Origin: Bacteroidales bacterium
GTDB taxonomy: Bacteria > Bacteroidota > Bacteroidia > Bacteroidales > UBA3824
DNA length: 43,243 nucleotides
Direction: 5' to 3'
Assembly (NCBI GenBank): GCA_017412115.1
Contig: JAFPYR010000030.1
Coordinates: 1-43,243 of the forward strand
The notes below the pieces were generated by a model. It was not told the DNA's origin, ran no database searches, and saw only the letters and a list, made by a program, of their open reading frames with translations. This document shows positions 17,067 through 25,390 of this stretch, one piece after another; the first letter of the stretch is position 1; every line of letters starts with the position of its first letter. The position numbers were made by a program, and so were the translations under genes.

Positions 17067-18689
17067 TTATTTTTTACGAATTTTAATAATTTGTCCGATT
17101 TGCAGTTTTCTGACATCAGAGGCAGTAAAACCGTTGATTTTCATGATGTCCTGATCCGAAATTCCCGGATAATGCGATGCTATTGTGCTAAGGTTGTCGC
17201 CTTTGCGGATAGTGTAATATTCGTATCCGGCATCAAGTTTTTTACCTTCGGAATTGGATTTTGTCACGATTTGATTTGACTGTTGTGCTTGTTTTTGCGC
17301 AAAAGTCATGTTATCAATATTTTTGTAAGTGTTAAGACGTTTGGTAGGAACGTAAACGGTAAGTTTTTGTCCTACGTTGAGTCTGTCTCTTTCGATATTG
17401 TTCCAGCATTTGAGTTTTGTAACTTTTACGTCGTACCAATTAGCGATAAAACCGAATGTATCACCTTGTTTTACGGTGTAAATCAGTTTTGAGGTTCCGG
17501 CGGGGATAGAATTGTCGCAAGGCTCTGCGCTGTAACTTCTTGCATTTCCGTTTTTAGGATTGATAGGAGTATTAGCTTTTACGTATTCGAGGTTTTTTTG
17601 CGGTGAAAAAAATATCGAATCCTGATAAGCATAAATTTCTTTTTCCTGTTCTGCAAATTTTGTAGCGTATTCAGCGGGAAGTCTTAAAGTCATTTTGCTG
17701 ATATTTCCCGGAATAATGTCTTTTTTGTATTGCGGGTTGAGGGTTCTGAGTTTTTCAACGGGAATGCCGAGCACGCCAGAGACTTGTGCAAAATGCAGTT
17801 TGTCGTTGATTATAACCGTATCAGAATAAGTCGGCATATCAACGTTGAAAGGAGCATAACCGTGAGCTTTGTAGTTGTTCATCAAGTAATTAACACTGAT
17901 GAAAGCGGGAACGTAACCTCTTGTTTCCATCGGAAGGTAAGGATAAATTTCCCAAAAAGTATTTTTTCCGCCCGAGCGTTTGATAGCTCTGTTTACATTT
18001 CCCGGACCGCAGTTGTAGGCTGCAATTACCAAAGCCCAATCGCCGTAAATGCTGTAAAGGTCTTTCAAAAATTTAGCTGCTGCAACAGTTTCTTTATCCG
18101 GATCACGACGGTCGTCTACCAAAGTTGTAACTTCAAGACCGTACATTCTGCCCGTTCCGTACATAAACTGCCAAAGTCCCGTTGCGCCTGTTCTTGAAAC
18201 TGCCAGCGGGTTCAAGGCTGATTCTACGATTGTCAAATATTTCAATTCCAATGGAATACCATATTGATCGAGAACCTCTTCGATTTTCGGGAAATAATAT
18301 TGTGACAAACCTAAAAGTGTAGGAATCAAGTATTTACCTCTACGGATATACATTTCAATCCAGTCTTTGACTTTCTGATTATAAACTAACGGGAAAGTTG
18401 TCGGAATAGATTTCAAAACCGATTCGTAAACCGAATCTCCGAAATATATCGGAGTTTTGTCCATAGCCGCCTCACGGGTTGAAAGTTCAGAATTTAAAGT
18501 GTTTTTGATGTACCATAGTGAAAGCAGACTATCAATTTCGTCATTTACTTGAGTCTCTTCGATAACAGCTTCCGTTATAGGATCTACAGCGGTAATAGAG
18601 TCATCGTTTGTCAGGTCGGGTTCCTGAGCGTAAGTTTTTGAAGTTGAGATAAAACATACCGTCAAAGCGGCTAAAAAAATTTTTTTCAT
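17067..18689 (-). CDS. MltD-like lytic murein transglycosylase with two LysM domains
   Basis: The enzyme cleaves peptidoglycan between MurNAc and GlcNAc. The 540-residue protein has a signal peptide (1-21, ending TYAQ). The SLT catalytic domain has Glu156 in TIVESALNPLAVS, then GATGLWQFMYGTGRMYGL and VIAAYNCGPGNVNRAIKRSG. Two C-terminal LysM domains (about 408-452, YTVKQGDTFGFIANWYDV; about 494-538, YYTIRKGDNLSTIASHYPG) bind glycan strands. In Bacteroidota mltD commonly follows parA-parB-DUF5683, as here. The SGNH/MBOAT genes follow, which makes peptidoglycan or a surface glycan the likely common substrate of the block. Confidence 0.93.
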   Translation of the reverse strand: MKKIFLAALTVCFISTSKTYAQEPDLTNDDSITAVDPITEAVIEETQVNDEIDSLLSLWYIKNTLNSELSTREAAMDKTPIYFGDSVYESVLKSIPTTFPLVYNQKVKDWIEMYIRRGKYLIPTLLGLSQYYFPKIEEVLDQYGIPLELKYLTIVESALNPLAVSRTGATGLWQFMYGTGRMYGLEVTTLVDDRRDPDKETVAAAKFLKDLYSIYGDWALVIAAYNCGPGNVNRAIKRSGGKNTFWEIYPYLPMETRGYVPAFISVNYLMNNYKAHGYAPFNVDMPTYSDTVIINDKLHFAQVSGVLGIPVEKLRTLNPQYKKDIIPGNISKMTLRLPAEYATKFAEQEKEIYAYQDSIFFSPQKNLEYVKANTPINPKNGNARSYSAEPCDNSIPAGTSKLIYTVKQGDTFGFIANWYDVKVTKLKCWNNIERDRLNVGQKLTVYVPTKRLNTYKNIDNMTFAQKQAQQSNQIVTKSNSEGKKLDAGYEYYTIRKGDNLSTIASHYPGISDQDIMKINGFTASDVRKLQIGQIIKIRKK

Positions 18690-18769
18690 AGTATTTTTTT
18701 TATACAGATTTTGATAGAATTATTTTTATAAAAATGAAAAATCCAAAAAAATGTCGTTTTTTCTTTTCT

Positions 18770-19462
18770 TTAAAACCTTATGATAAACCTTGCTCCGAAA
18801 TTTGCATTGCAACCGAAAACTTCAGGAGCGGCATACGGCTCTATACGCATTGCAATATCGTCCGTAATGTTATAATCATAAAGGTGAGCATCAACAACGG
18901 CATCAAATATATTCATCATATAAACCAAAAACGTGCCAAGATAACACAAATCCCTATAACGGCGGTATTTGCGCATATATCTGACAATATCGGCTTCGTT
19001 TGTTAGATTATAAAAACTTTTTCCGGTGTAAGAGGTATTTCCCCCGGCCTGCGCTAAGAAATACCTTTCATCGTTTTTAAGTTGTTTGTATCTTACGTTA
19101 TAAAATTGCGAAACGTATATAAGTGTTCCGAAAGTGCCGTAAATAACCGGAATTTTCCAATATTGGTGGTTATAAAACTGTCCCGCGCCGGGCAGGAAAA
19201 AAGACATCCAACCGGCGAGTTTCGGATTTTTTTTAGGGGCTACGTAACCCGTATCGTTAAGAAATTCGCTGTCTTCCACGTATTCGTAATTATCGCCGTC
19301 GGTGGAAAATCTGCCGCGCGTAGTGTCATTACGTCCTTCTCTGTACCCTTGTTTTACGGCCGGGTCGTCCAAATCCGGCTTTTCGGTATCATCTTGGGCA
19401 AACGCACCAAAAGCGGGCAGTATCAAAAACAGCAATGTTAAGATTTTCCTACAAAGGGACAT
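18770..19462 (-). CDS. DUF5683-family membrane protein
   Basis: This 230-residue protein has a signal peptide (to about residue 22, FGAFAQ). It contains the characteristic NPKLAGWMSFFLPGAGQFYNHQYWKIPVIYG segment (shown here in parts: FFLPGAGQFYNHQYWK) and a pair of hydrophobic helices. It ends with a short outer-membrane-like aromatic tail (ARFIIRF). This family regularly lies between parB and mltD in Bacteroidota, but its role is not established. Its ATG overlaps the end of parB by 14 bp, so it is in the same transcript. An 80-bp spacer separates it from mltD. Confidence 0.8.
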   Translation of the reverse strand: MSLCRKILTLLFLILPAFGAFAQDDTEKPDLDDPAVKQGYREGRNDTTRGRFSTDGDNYEYVEDSEFLNDTGYVAPKKNPKLAGWMSFFLPGAGQFYNHQYWKIPVIYGTFGTLIYVSQFYNVRYKQLKNDERYFLAQAGGNTSYTGKSFYNLTNEADIVRYMRKYRRYRDLCYLGTFLVYMMNIFDAVVDAHLYDYNITDDIAMRIEPYAAPEVFGCNANFGARFIIRF

Positions 19463-20414
19463 TGTTTAGTAATTCTATGATTTTGTCGTAATCTTCCTGA
19501 GTTTTGAGGTTGAAAGTAAGTTTGCAACCGCCTTTGCCGTCGGTTTTCAAATCCACGGGTACGTTGAATTTTTTGCTGAAATTTACTTTCACTTGTTTTT
19601 GACTGTCAGTAAGTTTAGGCCTTTGAGCCTTTACCATTACTTTTTTGTCCGAAATTTCAGGGTTTTCCTGATTTTCGTTAGGCTCTTGCGTAGGCTCTTC
19701 TTCTGCGCTCTCAAAAATGTAACCTTCCGGGTCTTTTACTAATTGCTCTACTTGACGGGCAGAAAGTTGATAATTAAGAACTTTTTGAAACAAATCCAAT
19801 TGCAAATCAGGGTCTTCAACGCTGATTAACGGGCGAATCTGACCTACGGTGATTTTTTTGTTTCTTAAAGCCGCCTGTATTTGATCCGGCAGTTTCAAAA
19901 GCCTAATTGAATTTGTTATAGTCGTTCTGCCTTTGCCTAACTGCGTACTCAATTCTTCTTGAGTCAAATGACATTCTTCGATAAGACGGTTGTAAGTAAG
20001 AGCAACTTCGATTGCGTTCAAGTCTTCCCTTTGAATATTTTCAACCAAAGCCATCTGAAGTACTTTAACATCGTCGGCCTCTGTGATATACGCAGGAACT
20101 TTCTCTAAATCAGCAAGTTTAGATGCTCTATAACGTCTTTCACCCGAAATAATTTCAAATTTACCGCCGTCAATTTTTCTGAGCGTTAAGGGTTGGATTA
20201 CACCTAAAGCCTTAATTGACTCGCTTAATTCAATGAGTTTTTCTTCATCGAAATCAGTACGCGGCTGTGTAGGGTTGGGTACGATAAGATTAATATCAAC
20301 CGCAGCTACCTCACCGGTATTAACAACCGCATCAGGGTTGGGATTAAACGTAGAGTTGTCCGCTAACAACGAATTTATTCCGCGCCCTAATCCGAATTTT
20401 TGTTTATTGCTCAT
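19449..20414 (-). CDS. parB: Chromosome partitioning protein ParB
   Basis: The 321-residue protein begins with the GLGRGINSLLADN leader. It contains the ParB/Srx CTP-binding fold with VPNPTQPRTDF and ISGERRYRASKLADL, followed by the DNA-binding region with TQEELSTQLGKGRTTITN and LLKLPDQI. An acidic linker (about 225-250) precedes the C-terminal dimerisation domain. ParB loads on parS and forms the segregation complex with ParA. It sits 32 bp downstream of parA. No convincing parS was found inside this window. Confidence 0.95.
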   Translation of the reverse strand: MSNKQKFGLGRGINSLLADNSTFNPNPDAVVNTGEVAAVDINLIVPNPTQPRTDFDEEKLIELSESIKALGVIQPLTLRKIDGGKFEIISGERRYRASKLADLEKVPAYITEADDVKVLQMALVENIQREDLNAIEVALTYNRLIEECHLTQEELSTQLGKGRTTITNSIRLLKLPDQIQAALRNKKITVGQIRPLISVEDPDLQLDLFQKVLNYQLSARQVEQLVKDPEGYIFESAEEEPTQEPNENQENPEISDKKVMVKAQRPKLTDSQKQVKVNFSKKFNVPVDLKTDGKGGCKLTFNLKTQEDYDKIIELLNNVPL

Positions 20415-20446
20415 TGTATTTTTTTATTATTTTTTTCTTTTTTTAA

Positions 20447-21217
20447 TTATGCTTTTGCATCTTTTTCAAGAATCTCTTTTGCGAGGTTCAAGTAATTAAC
20501 AGCTCCGTTTGAGGCAGCATCGTATTCTATTACGGGTTTGCCGAACGAAGGTGCTTCCGAAAGACGTATGTTTCTTAAAATCAACGTCTTAAATACCATA
20601 TCTTGGAAGTGTTGTCTTACCTCTTCAACAACTTGGTTGGAGAGTCTGAGCCTTGAGTCGTACATCGTTAAAAGGAATCCTTCGATTTGAAGTTGAGGAT
20701 TGAGCCTTGCTTGAATCATCTTAACGGTGTTCAACAACTTACCTAATCCCTCAAGTGCAAAATATTCGCATTGAACGGGAATGATAACGGCATCGGCAGC
20801 CGAAAGTGCATTGACTGTTAAAAGACCTAATGAAGGAGAACAGTCAATCATTATATAATCGTATTGGTCGCGTACTTTGTCGATGAAAGCCTTCATCCTG
20901 TATTCGCGGTTTTCTTGAGAGAGCAATTCTATCTCAGCACCTACCAAGTCGATGTGTGAGGGAATCAAATCCAAACCGTCAGTGCTTGTTTTGAGTATAA
21001 CATCTTTCGGTTCTACATCGTCGGTAAGGCAGTTGTAAACGCTCTTTTCAATTGTCCTGAGTTCAAATCCCAAACCTGAGGTACAGTTAGCCTGAGGATC
21101 AGCATCAATTAAAAGAATTCTCTTCTCCAACACTGCTAACGAAGCACCGAGATTAATAGAAGTTGTAGTTTTGCCAACACCTCCTTTTTGGTTGGCAATT
21201 GCAAATACTTTTGACAT
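20447..21217 (-). CDS. parA: Chromosome partitioning ATPase ParA (Soj)
   Basis: This 256-residue Walker-type ATPase begins MSKVFAIANQKGGVGKTTTS, with the deviant Walker A motif KGGVGKTT. Other motifs are LLIDADPQANCTSGLG (A') and YIMIDCSPSLGLLTVNAL (Walker B). The chromosomal type is clear from length and from the parB partner. It is the first gene of a minus-strand block that runs through parB, DUF5683 and mltD. A -7 element lies upstream at 21269-21276. Confidence 0.96.
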   Translation of the reverse strand: MSKVFAIANQKGGVGKTTTSINLGASLAVLEKRILLIDADPQANCTSGLGFELRTIEKSVYNCLTDDVEPKDVILKTSTDGLDLIPSHIDLVGAEIELLSQENREYRMKAFIDKVRDQYDYIMIDCSPSLGLLTVNALSAADAVIIPVQCEYFALEGLGKLLNTVKMIQARLNPQLQIEGFLLTMYDSRLRLSNQVVEEVRQHFQDMVFKTLILRNIRLSEAPSFGKPVIEYDAASNGAVNYLNLAKEILEKDAKA

Positions 21218-21268
21218 ATTAGTTTTTATATTTGTTAACGCCTAATCATATCTTCTTATTTCGATTTG

Positions 21269-21276
21269 CAAAGATA
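21269..21276 (-). promoter_or_regulatory. -7 element of the parA promoter
   Basis: TATCTTTG on the minus strand (TAnnTTTG), followed by GCAAA, lies about 52 bp before the parA ATG. No clear TTTG is present at the expected -33 distance. Confidence 0.5.
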
Positions 21277-21411
21277 CTAAATTTTTTTTTATTTTAAAGA
21301 CCGCACAAAGAAAAATTTACATTTAGATAATATTATTTTTCTCTAAAAAATTGATAATCACGTTTTTATAGCCAAAAAATATTTTTAAAATTTATTTTTT
21401 GCATGGTTTTA

Positions 21412-21443
21412 TTGTATTATTGGGGGATTTGTTTTTAATTTTG
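21412..21443 (+). promoter_or_regulatory. Promoter of the TonB receptor gene
   Basis: TTG at 21412-21414, a 21-bp spacer and TAATTTTG at 21436-21443 match the Bacteroidota promoter. It lies 37 bp before the ATG at 21481. The 263-bp spacer 21218-21480 otherwise holds only AT-rich sequence and the divergent parA promoter. Confidence 0.6.
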
Positions 21444-21480
21444 CGCTGAAAATTTTTTTTTAATAATTAAATCTTATTCA

Positions 21481-22086
21481 ATGAAGAAAATCACACTTAT
21501 ATTATTAGCAGTGTTTTTATCGTTTTTTTTAAAGGCGCAGGACATTGCTGATTCTACGGTTTTACATTCTCAAGTTGTAGTTACCGGGACGCGTAATGCT
21601 GTTGAAGTCAAATATTTACCTTTGACTGTAACAAGAATTTCAAATTCTGAGTTATACAAGAATTATAATCTTTCGCTTATTCCGGCGGTTACGCAATTTT
21701 CGCCGGGAGTGTTTTCGACCTCGAGGGGCATTGTAGGTTACGGAGTATCGACTAATGCCGCTGGCGATATTAAAGTGCGCGGAGTAGGCGGCGGTGCAAA
21801 ATTTCTTGTTTTGATAGACGGTCAGCCGCAATATGCGGGTTTGATGGGACACCCAATTCCCGATGTTTATCAGTGGTTTATGGCGGATAATGTTGAAATA
21901 GTTCGTGGTCCGTCTTCTGTTTTGTATGGTTCTAACGCTATGGGCGGTGTTATGAATATCGTAACGCGTAACGTGCTTAATGATAATGCTGTTAGAACGA
22001 ATTTTTTAATTTCGGGCGGAAGTTACGGCACTTTTCAAGCTGAGGGCTCTACGATGATTAATCGTGAAAATTTTCTATGGCTTTAG
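21481..22086 (+). pseudogene. TonB-dependent receptor, N-terminal part (frameshifted)
   Basis: These 201 codons encode a signal peptide (MKKITLILLAVFLSFFLKAQ), a short TonB-box-like stretch (SQVVVTGTRNAVEV) and the plug domain with IKVRGVGGGAKFLVLIDGQP and VEIVRGPSSVLYGSNAMGGV. Plug domains gate outer-membrane barrels importing metal chelates, cobalamin or heme. The frame stops at TAG 22084-22086, while the barrel continues in the next frame. One extra T in the TTTT run at 22071-22074 would join the two parts as ...ENFSMALGVNYQRTDGHR. As written, this part alone cannot form a transporter. The cause may be real decay or a base-call error. Confidence 0.85.
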
Positions 22087-23384
22087 GTGTTAATTACCAA
22101 CGTACTGACGGACACAGACAAAACTCTGATTTTGAGCAATATACGGATTTCATTAAACTCGGTTATGATATTAATAAAAATTGGAAGGTTTCAGCGGATT
22201 TAAATTTGACTTATTTTGAATTTTCTAATCCCGGTCCCGAAGACGCACCGCTTTTTGATAGTCATGCCGAGATTTCAAGAGGTCTTACAAGTGTTTCGCT
22301 TTCAAACAATTACGGTGAAAAAACATCCGGTGTCTTAAGATTTTTTTATGATTGGGGACACCATGAAATAAACGACGGACATCTCTGGAGTCAGCCTTTG
22401 AAAGATTATCTTTACAAGCATGATGATTTTATTCGCGGTGTTAATTGGTATCAGTCAGTGAGTCTGTTTTCGGGAAATAGAATTACTTTAGGTTTTGATT
22501 ATCAAAATTTTGGCGGAGAGGCTTTTAACGATTTCTTTGACGGACATAGTGTTGATTTGGTCTCGGATAAAAATCAAAACGAGGTTGCCGGTTACGTTGA
22601 TTTTAGACAAGAGATAACTAAATGGCTTACAGCTGATTTCGGTTTTAGAGCTGATTCTCATTCTGAGGCGGGAACTCAAATGATTCCGCAGTTCGGCTTG
22701 TCGTTTTATACCTTAAAAAACGATAATTTCAAAGTCCTTGTTTCAAAAGGTTTTAGAAATCCTACGATTATGGAACTTTATATGTTCGCTCCTAAAAATT
22801 CCGAACTTGAACCCGAAAAAATGATGAATTATGAGGTTGCGTATTCCAAAATAATGCGCCGTTTGAGGTTTGAGACGAATTTGTTCTATATAAAAGGTGA
22901 TAATCTTATTAACGTTGTTCCAAGAATAGATGGTGCGGGTATGATTCGTCAAAATACGGGTGAATTTGAAAACTACGGTTTTGAATTAGGCGTAAAATAC
23001 GCTTTGAATCCTAATCTGTTGTTTGTCTTTAATTATTCTTATCTTAATATGGACAAACCCGTAACGGGTGCGCCTGAAAATAAATTTTTCTTTATGGCTG
23101 ATTATGTCTCGAACAAAAAATTTTCCTCGAGCATAAGTTTGCAATACGTTTCGGGTTTGTACATTTTAACGGGCAACGATCCTAAAACTGAATCTTACGC
23201 GCTCCTTAATGCAAATTTGGGTTATTCTCTCTTTAGATGTTTGTCTCTTTTTGTTAAAGGCGAAAATCTTTTAGGTCAGAAATACCAAACTTACGAGGGT
23301 TTTTATATGCCTAAAGCAACGTTTATGGGCGGAATAAAAATTTATATTGCTCCGCGCCAAAGAGCTACTTCATTTTTTCATTGA
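22077..23384 (+). pseudogene. TonB-dependent receptor, C-terminal barrel part (frameshifted)
   Basis: These 435 codons continue the receptor of 21481 in the +1 frame. They start in sequence with GVNYQRTDGHRQNSDF, then alternate hydrophobic and aromatic beta strands. They include SKGFRNPTIMELYMFAPKNSELEPEKMMNYEVAYSK-type text (the FRNPTIMELY and LEPEKMMNYE motifs typical of these barrels) and VKGENLLGQKYQTYEGFYMP near the end. Joined, the receptor would have about 636 residues, a normal length for small TonB receptors of the BtuB or siderophore type. The ATG at 22077 is internal and probably not a real start. The gene end overlaps the convergent lipoprotein gene by 7 bp. Confidence 0.85.
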
Positions 23385-24085
23385 GCATCGCTAACGGCTC
23401 TAATAGGTTCGCCGTAATAGCGTGAAATTGTTCCGGCATATCTGTTGACCGAATTATCGGTGGAGCGGTAAGCCAAAAGTTCGTAAGCTGCTGTTTTTGT
23501 GGCATCGTAACTTGTTATGTTTGCGCCCCAAAAATTACCACTTTTGCCTTGCATTTTAAGTTCGGTGTTTGACATATAACCGCTTGCTGGAATAAAAATA
23601 CTATTACCGTTGCCACCTGTTACTATAAATCCTATAATACCGTTTACTTTGGCGTATTGCCACTGACAGTTTTCCCGTAATTCGGCGATTTCCTCGTTGG
23701 TCGGTATACGCCAATTTTCTCCCATATTGACAGTAGCCGCATCGTCTTCGGGTTTTAGATGTGAGTCTTCATCACCTTGAGCATATTTTGTGAAATTGCC
23801 CGTAGAACCGAAAGTGTATGTTTGCCAATTATAATTTTCTTTAACCGTAACCTCGCCCCAAGCGAAATAATAACCGCTGTCGTAAAAATTTTCAGCACCT
23901 AAATTTTTGGCTGCCCATTTTACCGACAGTCCTAAATCGACATATTCATAGCCAGAAATTTCTCCAGAGGTCTGATAAGTAAATGGTGTTTCCTCTATGT
24001 CTTGAGCAATCGGAGGTTCGTCTGTATGACATGAACAAAAAGCCGTAAAAACGGCACACAACAAATTAAAATACGTTTTTTTCAT
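23378..24085 (-). CDS. FISUMP-like secreted protein
   Basis: This 235-residue protein has an N-terminal hydrophobic signal ending AFCSC, which may be a lipobox. It contains YEYVDLGLSVKWAAKNLGAE, then GYYFAWGE and WRIPTNEEIAELRENCQW. These are the YVDLGLSVKWA...WGE...WRLPT motifs of the Bacteroidota/Fibrobacteres paralogous secreted family (FISUMP-like). A GRSG-type segment (SGYMSNTE) and GEPIRAV close the domain. The function of the family is unknown. It is convergent with the TonB receptor, overlapping it by 7 bp without a terminator. The protein at 1415-2200 is a more distant relative. Confidence 0.75.
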   Translation of the reverse strand: MKKTYFNLLCAVFTAFCSCHTDEPPIAQDIEETPFTYQTSGEISGYEYVDLGLSVKWAAKNLGAENFYDSGYYFAWGEVTVKENYNWQTYTFGSTGNFTKYAQGDEDSHLKPEDDAATVNMGENWRIPTNEEIAELRENCQWQYAKVNGIIGFIVTGGNGNSIFIPASGYMSNTELKMQGKSGNFWGANITSYDATKTAAYELLAYRSTDNSVNRYAGTISRYYGEPIRAVSDAQ

Positions 24086-24227
24086 TTAATTGAGAATCTA
24101 AAATATAACACTGCAAGTTTAGTAAATAAAATTTTCTGCAATATTATAAAAATATTATGTTTTTGGAAATAAAGTTGATGTTAAAATTAAAAATTCTAAA
24201 AATTTTTTTCGGTACGTATTTTTTTTC

Positions 24228-24235
24228 TAAATTTG
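24228..24235 (+). promoter_or_regulatory. Candidate -7 element of pta
   Basis: TAAATTTG matches TAnnTTTG and lies 45 bp before the ATG at 24280. No clear -33 partner is visible in the T-rich upstream sequence. Confidence 0.4.
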
Positions 24236-24279
24236 TGAGTTAAAAAAATACTAATAAATCATATAAAAATCTTACATCC

Positions 24280-25281
24280 ATGACGTTACTGGAACAAATA
24301 AGAGAAAACGCAAAAAAGGCAAACAAACGTATCGTGTTGCCTGAAGGCGAAGAAGAACGCACATTGAAAGCCGCAGAAAACATTCTCGGTGAAGGTATTG
24401 CACAATTGGTTTTGATCGGAAATCCCGATACCATTAAGGCTGAAGCAGCAAAATTCGGTCTTAAAAATATTTCAAAAGCGACGATCGTCGATACCAAAAC
24501 TTGCGAAAACAAGCAAAAATACGCAGAAATCATGGCCGAAATCCGTAAATCCAAAGGCATGACGGTAGAAAAAGCCATGAAACAACTTGACAGTCCTTAT
24601 TATTTGGGTACTTTGATGATAAAAGCCGGAGATGCTGACGGTATGGTTGCCGGAGCAATTTGTTCAACGGCTGATACTATCCGTCCTGCATTGCAGTACA
24701 TTAAAACTGCTCCGGGCGTTAGCACCGTATCGGGTGCGTTTGTAGTGGTTGTTCCTAACAAAAATTACGGTCAGGACGGTGTATTCCTTTTTGCAGATTG
24801 CGCCGTAACAATCGCTCCGACAGCTCAGCAACTCGCTGATATTGCTGTAATTTCAGCAAAAACCGCTAAAGCTTTGGCAGGTATCGAGCCTAAAGTTGCA
24901 ATGCTTAGCTTTTCAACCAAAGGTTCGGCACAGCACGAAGTTGTAGACAAGGTTGTAGAGGCTACAAAACTCGCTCAAGCAGCTGCTCCCGAACTTGAAA
25001 TCGACGGTGAACTTCAAGCAGATGCTGCTATGGTTCAGAAAGTTGCAGATTTGAAAGCTCCCGGAAGCCACGTTGCCGGAAAAGCTAACGTTTTGGTTTT
25101 CCCCTCTTTGGAGGCAGGAAACATCGGTTACAAACTCGTTCAGAGATTAGCCGGTGCTGACGCAGTAGGACCTATTCTTCAAGGTATGGCAGCTCCCGTT
25201 AACGACCTTTCACGCGGTTGCTATGTTGAAGACATCGTTAATATGGTGGCTATCACTGCATTACAGGCTGCTGCAAAGTAA
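24280..25281 (+). CDS. pta: Phosphate acetyltransferase
   Basis: Pta interconverts acetyl-CoA and acetyl phosphate in the cytosol. The 333-residue, single-domain (short) form begins MTLLEQIRENAKKANKRIVL and PEGEEERTL. It contains KAGDADGMVAGAICSTADT, the SFSTKGSAQHEVVDKV signature, DGELQADAA and NVLVFPSLEAGNIGYKLVQR. These are the conserved CoA- and phosphate-binding segments of the family. The length is typical for Pta without the regulatory N-terminal domains of E. coli. It is paired with ackA downstream, separated by a 105-bp spacer made almost wholly of heptad repeats. Confidence 0.96.
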   Translation: MTLLEQIRENAKKANKRIVLPEGEEERTLKAAENILGEGIAQLVLIGNPDTIKAEAAKFGLKNISKATIVDTKTCENKQKYAEIMAEIRKSKGMTVEKAMKQLDSPYYLGTLMIKAGDADGMVAGAICSTADTIRPALQYIKTAPGVSTVSGAFVVVVPNKNYGQDGVFLFADCAVTIAPTAQQLADIAVISAKTAKALAGIEPKVAMLSFSTKGSAQHEVVDKVVEATKLAQAAAPELEIDGELQADAAMVQKVADLKAPGSHVAGKANVLVFPSLEAGNIGYKLVQRLAGADAVGPILQGMAAPVNDLSRGCYVEDIVNMVAITALQAAAK

Positions 25282-25386
25282 TTGACAATTGAAAATTGAC
25301 AATTGACAATTGACAATTCAAAATTGAAAATTCACAATTCATAATTGAAAATTGAAAATTCACAATTCATAATTCATAATTAAATA
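25282..25386 (+). repeat. Heptad repeat array, pta-ackA spacer
   Basis: Fourteen consecutive units of the form TT(G/C)A(C/A/T)AA, with period exactly 7 bp, run from 25282 to 25379, followed by TTAAATA. The units are TTGACAA, TTGAAAA, TTCAAAA, TTCACAA and TTCATAA. The array begins on the base after the pta stop codon and ends 4 bp before the ackA GTG. An AATT core therefore recurs every 7 bp. Confidence 0.92.
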
Positions 25387-25390
25387 TAAA

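Noticed and set aside
17039..17116. Longer start for the anchored SGNH gene at 17116
   Set aside because: It overlaps the 3' end of the transglycosylase gene by 50 bp, and the added residues look like translated LysM antisense; ATG 17038 precedes the membrane helix properly.
17730..18197. 155-codon plus-strand open frame
   Set aside because: It is antisense to the transglycosylase catalytic domain, whose motifs are clear on the other strand.
25282..25386. CRISPR array reading of the heptad repeats
   Set aside because: The units are only 7 bp with no spacers between them, and no cas gene is nearby.
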